The notes under the pieces were generated by a model. It made no database searches, was not told where the DNA came from, and was given only the letters and a program-made list of their open reading frames with translations. From a virus, in the IMG/VR virus record IMGVR_UViG_3300032214_000321, positions 1 to 36,355 of that record: a stretch of 36,355 bases of DNA. The stretch is one strand, 5' to 3'. The translations under genes and the position numbers were made by a program. Below, in pieces: positions 1 to 6,682 of the stretch; position 1 is the first letter of the stretch; every line of letters begins with the position of its first letter.

Positions 1-1455
1 CTAAAGTTCAGTGTCAACGGTCACGAACAATCTGCACAAGAAACTGACGAAGCGCAAGGAGACAGTCGTGAGACTCAAAAGGCCATTGAAGAAGTTTTTG
101 GTATGAGTCACGATATGTTCAAACATCTAGTTGCGTTGAATACCTATACTGAACCTTTCTTGTCAATGAAGGCTGCTGATCAACGTGCTATCATTGAACA
201 GTTGTTGGGCATTACACAATTAAGTGAAAAAGCCGAAGCACTAAAAGAACAAATTAAAAATAGCAAAGACAGTATTGCTACAGAAAATACAAAAATTGAA
301 ACTATCAAAGCCAGCAATGATAGAATTCAACAGAGTATTGATTCGTTGGAACGTAAGGCAAAGCTGTGGACCGAGCAAAACGAAGTCAGTGTTACAAATC
401 TAGCCAAAGCTATTGAACAATTGTTAGACATCGACATTGATGTTGAAATTGCCAACCACAGAGCATTAGATGCTTACAATGCTAAACGCAAATCTATTAA
501 CGATCTTAACAGCTGGATCAAACGTTGTGAATTAGACGAAGTTAGAGAAAATAAATTAATTGCAACACTAAAAACTGAAATTGCCAGTTTAGAAAATCAC
601 ACTTGCCACAGTTGTGGTCAAGGATTTCACGACGACAAACAAATTGCACTGTTAGAAAAGAAACGCAAAGAACTACAAGAAGCAGCACTTCAGGCGTTAG
701 CAACCAATACACAGTGGATTGAACATACTACTGCTCTTAAAGAACTAGGAGAGTTAGGCAATATACCTACAGTAATCTATGATAATCTAGAACAGGCTCT
801 TAATCATAAGAACACACTCAGCAGTTTAGAACGTGATCTAGAAGTTAAGGCTGCTGAAACTAATCCTTATATCGAACAAATTGAAGAACTAAAGAAGACC
901 GCGGTTCAAGAAATCGACTATGAACACGTAAACGTACTAGTTCGAGTTAAAGATCACCAAGAATTCTTACACAAATTGCTGACTAACAAAGATTCGTTTA
1001 TTCGTAAACGTATTATTGATCAAAACTTGGCCTATCTAAATCAGCGACTGACCTATTATCTAGATCGAATTGGTCTACCGCACATTGTAGAATTTCAAAA
1101 TGACCTAAGTGTGTTGATTACACAACTAGGACAGGACTTAGATTTTGATAATTTAAGCCGTGGTGAACGCAATAGACTTATTTTGTCTATGTCGTGGGCG
1201 TTCCGTGACGTGTGGGAAAATTTATATCAGGCTATCAATCTATTGTTTATTGATGAACTAGTGGATAGTGGTATGGATGCATCAGGTGTTGAATCAAGCA
1301 TTGCAGTTCTTAAGAAGATGACTCGTGAACGCAATAAAAATGTGTTCTTAATTAGTCATAGAGATGACTTAACTAGTCGTGTTAACCACGTACTCAAGGT
1401 TATTAAAGAGAACGGATTCACAAGTTATTCAAATGATGTGGAGATTGTTGCTTGA
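1..1455 (+). CDS. 46: Recombination endonuclease subunit gp46 (SbcC/Rad50-like), 5' end missing
   Basis: This is the large ATPase subunit of the T4 gp46/gp47 complex (Rad50/Mre11 type), which resects DNA ends for recombination-dependent replication. The frame is open from base 1, so the gene starts outside the window and the N-terminal Walker A lobe is missing. The ATG at 103 is internal: the preceding codons read as a normal continuation (ETQKAIEEVFG). Visible parts are a long coiled coil, a CxxC zinc hook (CHSC, codons at 604-615), a second coiled-coil arm, the ABC signature LSRGE (1153-1167), Walker B LLFIDE (about 1240-1257) and an H-loop histidine in SHRDD (codon 1357). The first segment, FLSMKAADQRAIIEQLLG, is typical of phage gp46. 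The stop overlaps the next start. gp47 would be expected upstream. The assignment is firm from the motifs. Confidence 0.93.
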   Translation, partial: LKFSVNGHEQSAQETDEAQGDSRETQKAIEEVFGMSHDMFKHLVALNTYTEPFLSMKAADQRAIIEQLLGITQLSEKAEALKEQIKNSKDSIATENTKIETIKASNDRIQQSIDSLERKAKLWTEQNEVSVTNLAKAIEQLLDIDIDVEIANHRALDAYNAKRKSINDLNSWIKRCELDEVRENKLIATLKTEIASLENHTCHSCGQGFHDDKQIALLEKKRKELQEAALQALATNTQWIEHTTALKELGELGNIPTVIYDNLEQALNHKNTLSSLERDLEVKAAETNPYIEQIEELKKTAVQEIDYEHVNVLVRVKDHQEFLHKLLTNKDSFIRKRIIDQNLAYLNQRLTYYLDRIGLPHIVEFQNDLSVLITQLGQDLDFDNLSRGERNRLILSMSWAFRDVWENLYQAINLLFIDELVDSGMDASGVESSIAVLKKMTRERNKNVFLISHRDDLTSRVNHVLKVIKENGFTSYSNDVEIVA

Positions 1456-1685
1456 CAACAGAAGCACACGATCGAATGATCAAAGCGTTCCAGGAATATT
1501 TTAAATGGCAGGATCGCTTTGAGTACAAAGGCTCAGACGAAGCAGGCATTAAGGCACGATATTGGCTATCAGAAATACGCAACGAGGCAAGCACAAGGCG
1601 AGTAGAAATACAGGCTAAACGTGAAGAACGCAAACTAGCCAGAAAAGGCATGGTAGGAAGGCCCCATAAGATACATAAGGGATGA
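1452..1685 (+). CDS. Small conserved-looking hypothetical protein after gp46
   Basis: This 77-residue protein is predicted to be helical and charged, with a basic C-terminus (KREERKLARKGMVGRPHK). I do not recognise a family. The start is TTG at 1452, overlapping the gp46 stop (TTGA). It is supported by a GGAG Shine-Dalgarno at 1440-1443 with 8-base spacing; the next ATG (1476) has no comparable site. The gene ends in an ATGA overlap with the nuclease gene, so the three genes appear to be translationally coupled. Its basic tail and its place between a recombination ATPase and an endonuclease would fit a nucleic-acid role, but that is inference. Confidence 0.7.
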   Translation: MTTEAHDRMIKAFQEYFKWQDRFEYKGSDEAGIKARYWLSEIRNEASTRRVEIQAKREERKLARKGMVGRPHKIHKG

Positions 1686-2116
1686 CTTGGTTGTATAAGA
1701 AAAAAATTGTTGAAGAAATCTCAGAAGAGTATATCGGATTCGTATATCTTATTACAAACAACATCTCTGGACGCAAGTACATAGGCAAAAAACTAGCAAA
1801 ATTCGCTAAAACAACATACAAAACAGTCACACTAAAAAACGGCAAGAAGAAGAAAAAGAAGATTAGAGGCAAAATTGAAAGCGATTGGAAGGACTATTAC
1901 GGTTCTAGCGATGCGTTAACCGCAGACGTTAACAAGTTAGGCAAAGAAAACTTCACCAGAGAAATTCTATTTTACTGCAAAAACAAGTCAGAATGCAGCT
2001 ACATCGAGGCAAGAGAACAATTCAAACACAAAGTTCTAGAATCTACTGACTGGTACAACGGTCACATACAGGTTCGAGTTCACGGCTCACACATCCTCAA
2101 AAAACCTAAAATATAA
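1682..2116 (+). CDS. GIY-YIG family endonuclease
   Basis: This 144-residue protein carries a GIY-YIG-type nuclease core. The first half-motif is GFVY (residues 19-22), a conservative form of GIY. The second is KYIGKK (32-37). A lysine-rich insertion (residues 54-61) follows, and a helix with candidate metal-binding glutamates, YIEAREQ (109-115, E110 or E113). Members cut DNA with one divalent metal ion; some are homing enzymes and others act in repair or exclusion. There is no extra DNA-binding domain, and it is the last gene of the gp46 operon, with an ATGA overlap at its start. I see no intron interrupting a neighbour, so if it homes it is free-standing. The family call is good; the biological role is open. 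Confidence 0.82.
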   Translation: MTWLYKKKIVEEISEEYIGFVYLITNNISGRKYIGKKLAKFAKTTYKTVTLKNGKKKKKKIRGKIESDWKDYYGSSDALTADVNKLGKENFTREILFYCKNKSECSYIEAREQFKHKVLESTDWYNGHIQVRVHGSHILKKPKI

Positions 2117-2487
2117 TAGACAGACACAGCCGCAAGGCACAATTAGGCTCAATAAATCCAGGCAAAAGACTGCCAAATAAGCTCGCACCGGCGTTGTTAG
2201 AGTGCCCTTAAAGCTGGATCTCGGATCGCAGTCAACGGAATTCCCTAATTGGTAGAGGGGTTGTAACAGTAGTATCCTTAACAGGACCACGATCGGATAT
2301 GCCTATAGAACCGGTTTACTGTACAAGAAAGTGTTAATCAAGGCTAAAAGAGGATGAAGAATCCACGGCTGTAAGTATGTTAGCGTATATTTGCAGACCC
2401 GCCGTCGTATTAAGACGCAGCTAAAGGTACCGGACGACCGCCTTAGTAATGCTGTAACGCTAAGTGACCATTGTGCAACTCAGATAA

Positions 2488-2628
2488 TGTTCATTTTTAG
2501 CCCGCAAGGGCTAAGTGTGACTGAACAATCTAGATAATATTTAAACTGCTTCGCAGTTATATTCTACTGTTAAAAGAAAAGAAATTCGTTGAGCGTTAAG
2601 CGAAAACGAATATGAGCTTTAGCTCATA
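2488..2628. other. Cluster of four consecutive hairpins
   Basis: There are four inverted repeats in 141 bases. (1) TGTTCA (2488-2493) pairs with TGAACA (2522-2527) and encloses TAGCCC-GCAA-GGGCTA (2498-2513), a perfect stem with a GNRA loop. (2) AACTGC-TTC-GCAGTT at 2544-2558. (3) ATTCGTT (2584-2590) with AACGAAT (2605-2611). (4) TATGAGC-TTTA-GCTCATA at 2611-2628. None is followed by a T-run on either strand, so they are not simple intrinsic terminators. The last ends six bases before a late promoter octamer. Roles as RNA processing sites, protein-binding palindromes or part of a structured RNA are all possible. Confidence 0.6.
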
Positions 2629-2633
2629 GCTGT

Positions 2634-2641
2634 AATAAATA
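2634..2641 (+). promoter_or_regulatory. T4-like late promoter octamer
   Basis: AATAAATA differs from the T4 late consensus TATAAATA by one base. It lies 22 bases before the ATG of the 486-residue protein gene and just after the hairpin cluster. A start of transcription about six bases downstream would give a leader of about 15 bases. Confidence 0.6.
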
Positions 2642-2663
2642 ACAAATATATCTTGGATCTTAA

Positions 2664-4124
2664 ATGAGAATAGCAACATTAATGGAATATCACGTTCTTG
2701 AAAGTCGTAGAATACTTCGAGAAAGCTGTGATGGGTTAACTACTGAGCAACAAATAATTGTAGAAGGAATCTACAATGATCTAATGCCTTTGGTTGAAGC
2801 TAGTCTTGCACCTCAACAGATACAGCAGCTATTTGGTGAGATTGAAAAGGCTGCAACAGCTGGTGGTGACAACAGAACTGGGCTAGGACTTGGTGTGGAT
2901 GTTGCCAAAGAAGCCAACAATGCAATTAATAAATTTGGTACTTGGTTACAGAATACAACTCCTGTACAGGCATTTGATCAAAAGTTTGAACAGCTCAAAG
3001 GTAAAGTATCAACAAAGTTTCCTAAACTTGCTCAACAACTTTCAAGCATTGGTGAGTGGGCAAAAGAAAATCCAGGAAAGACCGCAGCTATTATTGGACT
3101 ATTAACTACACTTGCTTCTATGGCAGGCGGACCAGTTGGCGGTGCTATTGCTGGTCAAGTTTTAAAAGGTGCCGCAGAATTGTTGAAAGGCGAAAAACTT
3201 TCAACAGCAGTAGGCAAAGGTGTTAAAGCAGCGGCATTTGGTTGGTTAACAGGCAAGGCCGTTGAGTTTATTGGTAATGCTCTAGCTGATCCTGTTATTG
3301 CACAGGCCAATGACATTGGTAAAGATATTGTTAGAGCCAATTATAGAGCTACTATTGATGAAATAGGCGGTGAATTTGGCGACAGATTTGGATCATTTGC
3401 TACTGGAGAATTATATGGTCGTTCAGCAGATGTAGCAGACATTAGAGATCTTTGGAAAGATGCCGTTGGCGCTTGGAAAGCTGGGGACTATCGACAAGCT
3501 CAGCTGGGATTTGAAGCTGTAGAAAATTTGACTGATAAACTTGCAAATATAGATTATCTTAATAGTATTGCCAACGACATAGATAAAGCACAACTAATGA
3601 AATCCGGTGCAGAAGAAATGAAAAACTTCTTTGGCAAAATGGCAGATGTTGCACAGGGCGCGGCCACAGCGGCCACGGGAAATTCTAAAAATAAAAAAGA
3701 AAGTGTTTATCGTCAAACTCGTCCACTAAGTGAAGGGCAAGTCTACGTTCTATTCAATCGTATTGAACAACTCAACGAAGGTCCATCTGACTGGCTTAAG
3801 AAAGCTGGAGACTGGGTAGGCAAGAAAGCCACTAATCTAACAACAAAAATTACTGCTGACAAATTAAATTCAGCCTGGGAAAAGGCAGGATCGCCAACTG
3901 ACAGTGCTGAACTTGAAAAGTTTTTAGCAGCTCAGGGTATTAGCGATCAAGTAATTAAACAAACTTTTCAATCAATGAAAATTGACACAGGTGCTGCTCC
4001 TGCTGAAGATCCAAAGAAAGCCGCAACCTTGTATGCTCAAGTTAAAACTGATTTACAAGGACTAGACAAGAAGAGCCAAAAGCAACTTATGGCCTACCTA
4101 CAAAAACAATTAGGAACTGCATAA
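2664..4124 (+). CDS. Putative internal head/structural protein with glycine-rich hydrophobic core and gp21-type sites
   Basis: This 486-residue protein is not assigned to a named T4 gene. The N-terminal 60 residues are helical. Residues about 137-215 form a Gly/Ala-rich hydrophobic stretch (AAIIGLLTTLASMAGGPVGG and onward) that could insert in or coat a membrane. Near the C-terminus are two sequences matching the T4 prohead protease rule (L/I)-x-E|: LSE|G (after E357) and LNE|GP (after E372). The last about 110 residues repeat the layout of the next two gene products: an xEGP site, a variable linker, then YAQVK...LDKK...LQK. It is the first gene of a late operon, one base from the next gene. 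I recall similar proteins in marine T4-like phages (unverified). An internal or ejected head protein is an inference. Confidence 0.7.
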   Translation: MRIATLMEYHVLESRRILRESCDGLTTEQQIIVEGIYNDLMPLVEASLAPQQIQQLFGEIEKAATAGGDNRTGLGLGVDVAKEANNAINKFGTWLQNTTPVQAFDQKFEQLKGKVSTKFPKLAQQLSSIGEWAKENPGKTAAIIGLLTTLASMAGGPVGGAIAGQVLKGAAELLKGEKLSTAVGKGVKAAAFGWLTGKAVEFIGNALADPVIAQANDIGKDIVRANYRATIDEIGGEFGDRFGSFATGELYGRSADVADIRDLWKDAVGAWKAGDYRQAQLGFEAVENLTDKLANIDYLNSIANDIDKAQLMKSGAEEMKNFFGKMADVAQGAATAATGNSKNKKESVYRQTRPLSEGQVYVLFNRIEQLNEGPSDWLKKAGDWVGKKATNLTTKITADKLNSAWEKAGSPTDSAELEKFLAAQGISDQVIKQTFQSMKIDTGAAPAEDPKKAATLYAQVKTDLQGLDKKSQKQLMAYLQKQLGTA

Positions 4125-4125
4125 A

Positions 4126-5256
4126 ATGAGAATCAATGAACTATTAACAGAATCACAACAACCTGAGCAGCTAGACGAAGGTCCATTTGGACAAGCAGTT
4201 GGCAAAGCTGTAGGCGGACTAGCCAAAGGTGTCGGTGCAGTCGCTGGAGGCGTAGTAGGAATGGGGCGTGCTCTTAAGAAAGGCTATCAAAGTGGTAAAG
4301 CCACAGTAGCAGGAGATCCTGATCCAAATGCTCCTTTATCAAAACAATATGCCGCTCCTGATGCAGAAGAACCTGCGGCAGCACCAGCTGCAAAACCAGC
4401 AGCAGGAGCAGCAGAACCAGTAGGTGGCCCAACTGCACAGCCAGCAGCAGGCGATGTGAATAAAGCAGGCCCAGCAGGTACAGCAGCCGCCAAACCTTTA
4501 CAAGGTGCTGCCAAAGTTGCCGCGGACAAAACAGCCGCAGCTACCGCAGGACAAGATCAATCAGCAGCAGGGCAGACAATGTATGCTCAAGTTAAAGCTA
4601 ACATTGACAAGCTAGACAAGAAAGGTAAGCAACGAATTTTACAGTTGTTACAGAAGTCAATGGCAGCACCAGCAGCAGGAGGAGCACCAGCAGGCGGAAA
4701 ACCAGCAGCACCAGCAGCACCAGCAGCAGGTGGAGCACCAGCAGCAGAACCTCAAGCAGCACCAGCAGCAGGTGGAGCACCTGAAAAAGTTGCAGCTCCT
4801 GGGGAAGAACCAGCAGGTGCTGGAGCAGGAGCAATGGGATCTATGGCTAATCAATTAGGCGGCAAGCCTGCTAACACAATGGCTAATGCTCCTGTTAGTA
4901 AAACAAATAAAGCCAAGCCTGGTAATCCAAATGCAGCACCAGCAGCTGAACCTCAAGCAGCACCAGCAGCAGAACCTCAAACAGCACCAGCAGCTGAACC
5001 AACACCGGCAGGTCAACCTGCTCCAAAACGTACAGGTGGTAAAGTTAAAGGGCAAGTAAGTATGACTCCTAATGCTGTACGTAAGCGTGAAAAACGTCTT
5101 GGCAAGCAGCAACCGCAAGGTCAAAGCCAGGCTGAATTAGATGCAGATCGTGAACGTATGATGGGCAACTTTACCGACTCAGTTGAGCGTTATAAGCAGC
5201 GTATGGTTGCCGAAGCGTTTTCTAGAGGCGAAATAAGTTTGTTTAGAAAAAAATGA
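4126..5256 (+). CDS. Ala/Pro-rich putative internal head protein with targeting-like N-terminus
   Basis: This 376-residue protein is dominated by Ala-Pro-Gly-Glu low complexity (about residues 80-330), interrupted by YAQVKANIDKLDKKGKQ (about residues 150-166), which is close to the end of the preceding protein. The N-terminus MRINELLTES...LDE|GPFG contains an LDE|G site after E18. It resembles, in length and character, the short capsid-targeting peptides of T4 internal proteins, which are removed by gp21. The C-terminus is basic (RKREKRLGKQQPQGQ), suiting contact with packaged DNA. The start follows the previous stop by one base, and the stop overlaps the next start (ATGA). The coding function is clear from frame length and operon context; internal head protein is an inference from motifs. 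Confidence 0.72.
   Translation: MRINELLTESQQPEQLDEGPFGQAVGKAVGGLAKGVGAVAGGVVGMGRALKKGYQSGKATVAGDPDPNAPLSKQYAAPDAEEPAAAPAAKPAAGAAEPVGGPTAQPAAGDVNKAGPAGTAAAKPLQGAAKVAADKTAAATAGQDQSAAGQTMYAQVKANIDKLDKKGKQRILQLLQKSMAAPAAGGAPAGGKPAAPAAPAAGGAPAAEPQAAPAAGGAPEKVAAPGEEPAGAGAGAMGSMANQLGGKPANTMANAPVSKTNKAKPGNPNAAPAAEPQAAPAAEPQTAPAAEPTPAGQPAPKRTGGKVKGQVSMTPNAVRKREKRLGKQQPQGQSQAELDADRERMMGNFTDSVERYKQRMVAEAFSRGEISLFRKK
4662..4780 (+). repeat. GCA/CCA-type short repeat tract coding Ala-Pro
   Basis: The tract is built from iterations of GCACCAGCAGCA and near variants inside the Ala/Pro-rich gene, with a second patch at about 4935-5005 and an earlier one at 4369-4450. Unit length is a multiple of three, so slippage would change protein length without a frameshift. 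Confidence 0.6.
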
Positions 5257-5537
5257 GATTCAACGAACTTATTTCAGAAGGTCCAATTGATTCTATTAGA
5301 CAAAATTGGAACAAAGGTGCTGATGCGGTAGACAAAGCATTTACACCAAGTAGGTGGGGGAAAGATTCTCCACCTACTTCATCTTCACAGAAAAAAACTG
5401 CTGTTTCTCCAGTAAAGATTGACGTGCATAATAAACAAGAAGTGATTACAATTTTAAATGCAGTTGATCAAGAAAAAATTTCACCATCACAACAACAACT
5501 GTTAGATATGTTAAAAAATCAAATATCTAAAATTTAA
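5253..5537 (+). CDS. Small putative processed head protein, third member of the cluster
   Basis: This 94-residue protein begins MRFNELISE|GPIDSI, with an ISE|G site after E9 in the same place and style as the LDE|GP and LNE|GP sites of the two genes upstream. The C-terminal helix (EVITILNAVDQEKIS...QQLLDMLKNQI) looks like a diverged copy of the YAQVK/LDKK segment. The start overlaps the previous stop (ATGA). The stop codon overlaps the stop of the convergent gp51-like gene: TAA at 5535-5537 on this strand, TAA at 5536-5534 on the other. Function unknown; the shared features suggest the same pathway as its neighbours. Confidence 0.65.
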   Translation: MRFNELISEGPIDSIRQNWNKGADAVDKAFTPSRWGKDSPPTSSSQKKTAVSPVKIDVHNKQEVITILNAVDQEKISPSQQQLLDMLKNQISKI

Positions 5538-5749
5538 AAGAACGGCAGTCCTGATTTTTTAGTTGTTTCTAAGTTGTCTTTAATAATTTCACCAACAATG
5601 CTACGCTCTTCGAAGCTGAGATTCATAGCTTCGGAGTAACTCATACCTCGCATATACCAGCAGATTTTAAGTGCTTCTTTTTTAATTTCTCGGCTGTCTT
5701 TGTCTAAACGTTTAGAATATTCTAAGATCTCTGAATGCGAGGAGCTCAG
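5534..5749 (-). CDS. 51: Baseplate hub assembly protein gp51-like, apparent CTG start
   Basis: This 71-residue helical protein runs (M)SSSHSEILEYSK to TKKSGLPFF and contains CWYMRGMSYSEAM. There is no ATG, GTG or TTG in frame before M33. The best start is CTG at 5749-5747, in a CTGA overlap with the gp26 stop, with GGAG seven bases upstream. That is the usual geometry of coupled ATGA overlaps, with C in place of A. In T4, gp51 is a catalyst of baseplate hub assembly and lies beside gene 26. I recall short proteins of this type ending in GLPFF next to gp26 in cyanophages, labelled gp51 (from memory). It is much shorter than T4 gp51 (about 249 residues). Coding is well supported by context and composition; the gp51 name is moderately sure. 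Confidence 0.78.
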   Translation of the reverse strand: MSSSHSEILEYSKRLDKDSREIKKEALKICWYMRGMSYSEAMNLSFEERSIVGEIIKDNLETTKKSGLPFF

Positions 5750-6603
5750 GATCCTACTCCGAAAAAATTTGATTGATCCATAGTCACTGGCATATCAAAT
5801 TCTTTAGAGCAACTATTACAGGCAACGTGTTGAACTGGCAGTTCAATATTCTGTTTCATTTCAGTAACGTGATTACTGATTTTTTCAAATACATCTTTTG
5901 GAGCGTTGGCAATGTACTCTTTAATAAACGCAGGATCTGTAACGTCTCCGTCCGGAGTTGATATTTTTGACACACAGCCAGCAATGATGTCTACAGTCAA
6001 AGAAGTTAGCTTGACAAAACTTTGTCCAAATTTCTCAATTTTTTGTTCGTCTGATAATTCTTCGTTGTTAATTACATTAAAGATACGTTGATGTTCAAGA
6101 GTCTTTAAACTAGTTTGACTAAGTTCTCTATATGTATAAGGACGTACAAATATAGTCAACGGATTAAAGTCAACTTCAGGAACAAATTTCCAAGAATTAA
6201 TTTGATCTAACCAATGTACTAGATCTATGTCATAATCGTTTTCTTCACCACAGTGAGGGCAGTTTGCTTCAACGCCCATATTCTCACCGTAGGTAGCAAC
6301 TCGAATTGCAATTAACGCAGCATCGATATCTAAACTAGGCATTTGCCAAGGGTCTTGAATAGCAGGAATACAGCTCTTAATAACTTCAACAGTACTTTGT
6401 CCGCTGAGTAATGCATCCGGAGTTTTGAACATCAACTCATCTTTTGCGGTCATTGCGTATACAGCGTACTCTCCTGTGGCACTTTTATCTAACGCACCGT
6501 TAGGATAGTAATCACCGTTGCTAGGCAATTTTACAAAAATCTTAGGTTGTCTAAACCATTGACTTAGGGGATTAGACTTTTTTTGTTGATTGTTTTGATC
6601 CAC
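5746..6603 (-). CDS. 26: Baseplate hub subunit gp26
   Basis: This 285-residue protein has the gp26 signature of marine T4-like phages: WFRQPKIFVKLPSNGDYYPN near the N-terminus, MTAKDELMFKTPDALLSGQS (51-70) and AIQDPWQMPSLDIDAALIAI (81-100). Four cysteines, CPHC (115-118) and CNSC (262-265), could form a split zinc ribbon. The chosen start is GTG at 6603, seven bases after a GGAGAT ribosome site; an upstream frame to 6636 would run through that site. gp26 is part of the central hub assembly in T4. It is the first gene of a two-gene minus-strand operon with gp51-like, driven by a perfect late octamer at 6657-6650. The gene is larger than T4 gp26 (about 208 residues). Confidence 0.87.
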   Translation of the reverse strand: MDQNNQQKKSNPLSQWFRQPKIFVKLPSNGDYYPNGALDKSATGEYAVYAMTAKDELMFKTPDALLSGQSTVEVIKSCIPAIQDPWQMPSLDIDAALIAIRVATYGENMGVEANCPHCGEENDYDIDLVHWLDQINSWKFVPEVDFNPLTIFVRPYTYRELSQTSLKTLEHQRIFNVINNEELSDEQKIEKFGQSFVKLTSLTVDIIAGCVSKISTPDGDVTDPAFIKEYIANAPKDVFEKISNHVTEMKQNIELPVQHVACNSCSKEFDMPVTMDQSNFFGVGS

Positions 6604-6616
6604 AATTTTTATCTCC

Positions 6617-6624
6617 AATAAATA
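6617..6624 (+). promoter_or_regulatory. Late promoter octamer for the tape-measure-like gene
   Basis: AATAAATA on the + strand, 58 bases before the ATG at 6683, inside the 5' region of gp26. The expected start point is near 6630, so its initial transcript faces that of the minus-strand promoter at 6650-6657. Confidence 0.5.
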
Positions 6625-6649
6625 CAATATCGTCACTGTATGGCATTTG

Positions 6650-6657
6650 TATTTATA
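6650..6657 (-). promoter_or_regulatory. Perfect late promoter octamer for gp26-gp51
   Basis: The - strand reads TATAAATA, the exact T4 late consensus. The expected start is near 6644, giving a leader of about 40 bases to the GTG at 6603 with GGAGAT at 6616-6611. Confidence 0.7.
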
Positions 6658-6682
6658 TGCGCAGTTTTCTGGGAAAAATTAA

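Larger units (their letters stand above)
2117..2663. other. 547-base region without a credible gene, rich in short hairpins
   Basis: No open frame with a ribosome site or recognisable product lies here; a 67-codon minus-strand frame at 2087-2290 looks spurious. I searched by eye for tRNAs: 2242-2260 resembles a D-arm (CCCT, loop, AGGG), but no T-arm TTCRA box or closing acceptor stem follows. Small stems include GCC-GCAA-GGC (about 2130-2139), GGCA-AAAGAC-TGCC (2161-2174) and CGTC/GACG (about 2404-2418). The last 140 bases hold four stronger hairpins, listed separately. The region joins the early-type gp46 operon to the first late operon. It could encode a structured RNA, hold an early promoter, or be the remains of a lost gene. 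Confidence 0.6.

Noticed and set aside
2087-2290. 67-codon minus-strand frame in the non-coding region
   Set aside because: No ribosome site, odd Leu/Cys-rich composition, and it overlaps the end of the nuclease gene antisense.
2236-2300. Possible tRNA (D-arm-like CCCT...AATTGGTAG...AGGG)
   Set aside because: No 5-bp anticodon stem in register, no TTCRA T-loop and no closing acceptor stem.
2495-2520. Terminator made of the TAGCCC-GCAA-GGGCTA hairpin
   Set aside because: The T-run precedes the stem on the + strand and becomes A on the - strand after the stem, so neither direction fits.
4287-5124. Several minus-strand frames opposite the Ala/Pro-rich gene, and similar Ser/Cys-rich frames at 10172-10570
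   Set aside because: They arise from GCA/CCA repeats read in reverse; composition is skewed and there are no start signals.
6604-6636. Longer gp26 reading from an ATG at 6636
   Set aside because: Runs through the GGAGAT ribosome site, which is well spaced for the GTG at 6603; the extra residues do not resemble gp26.
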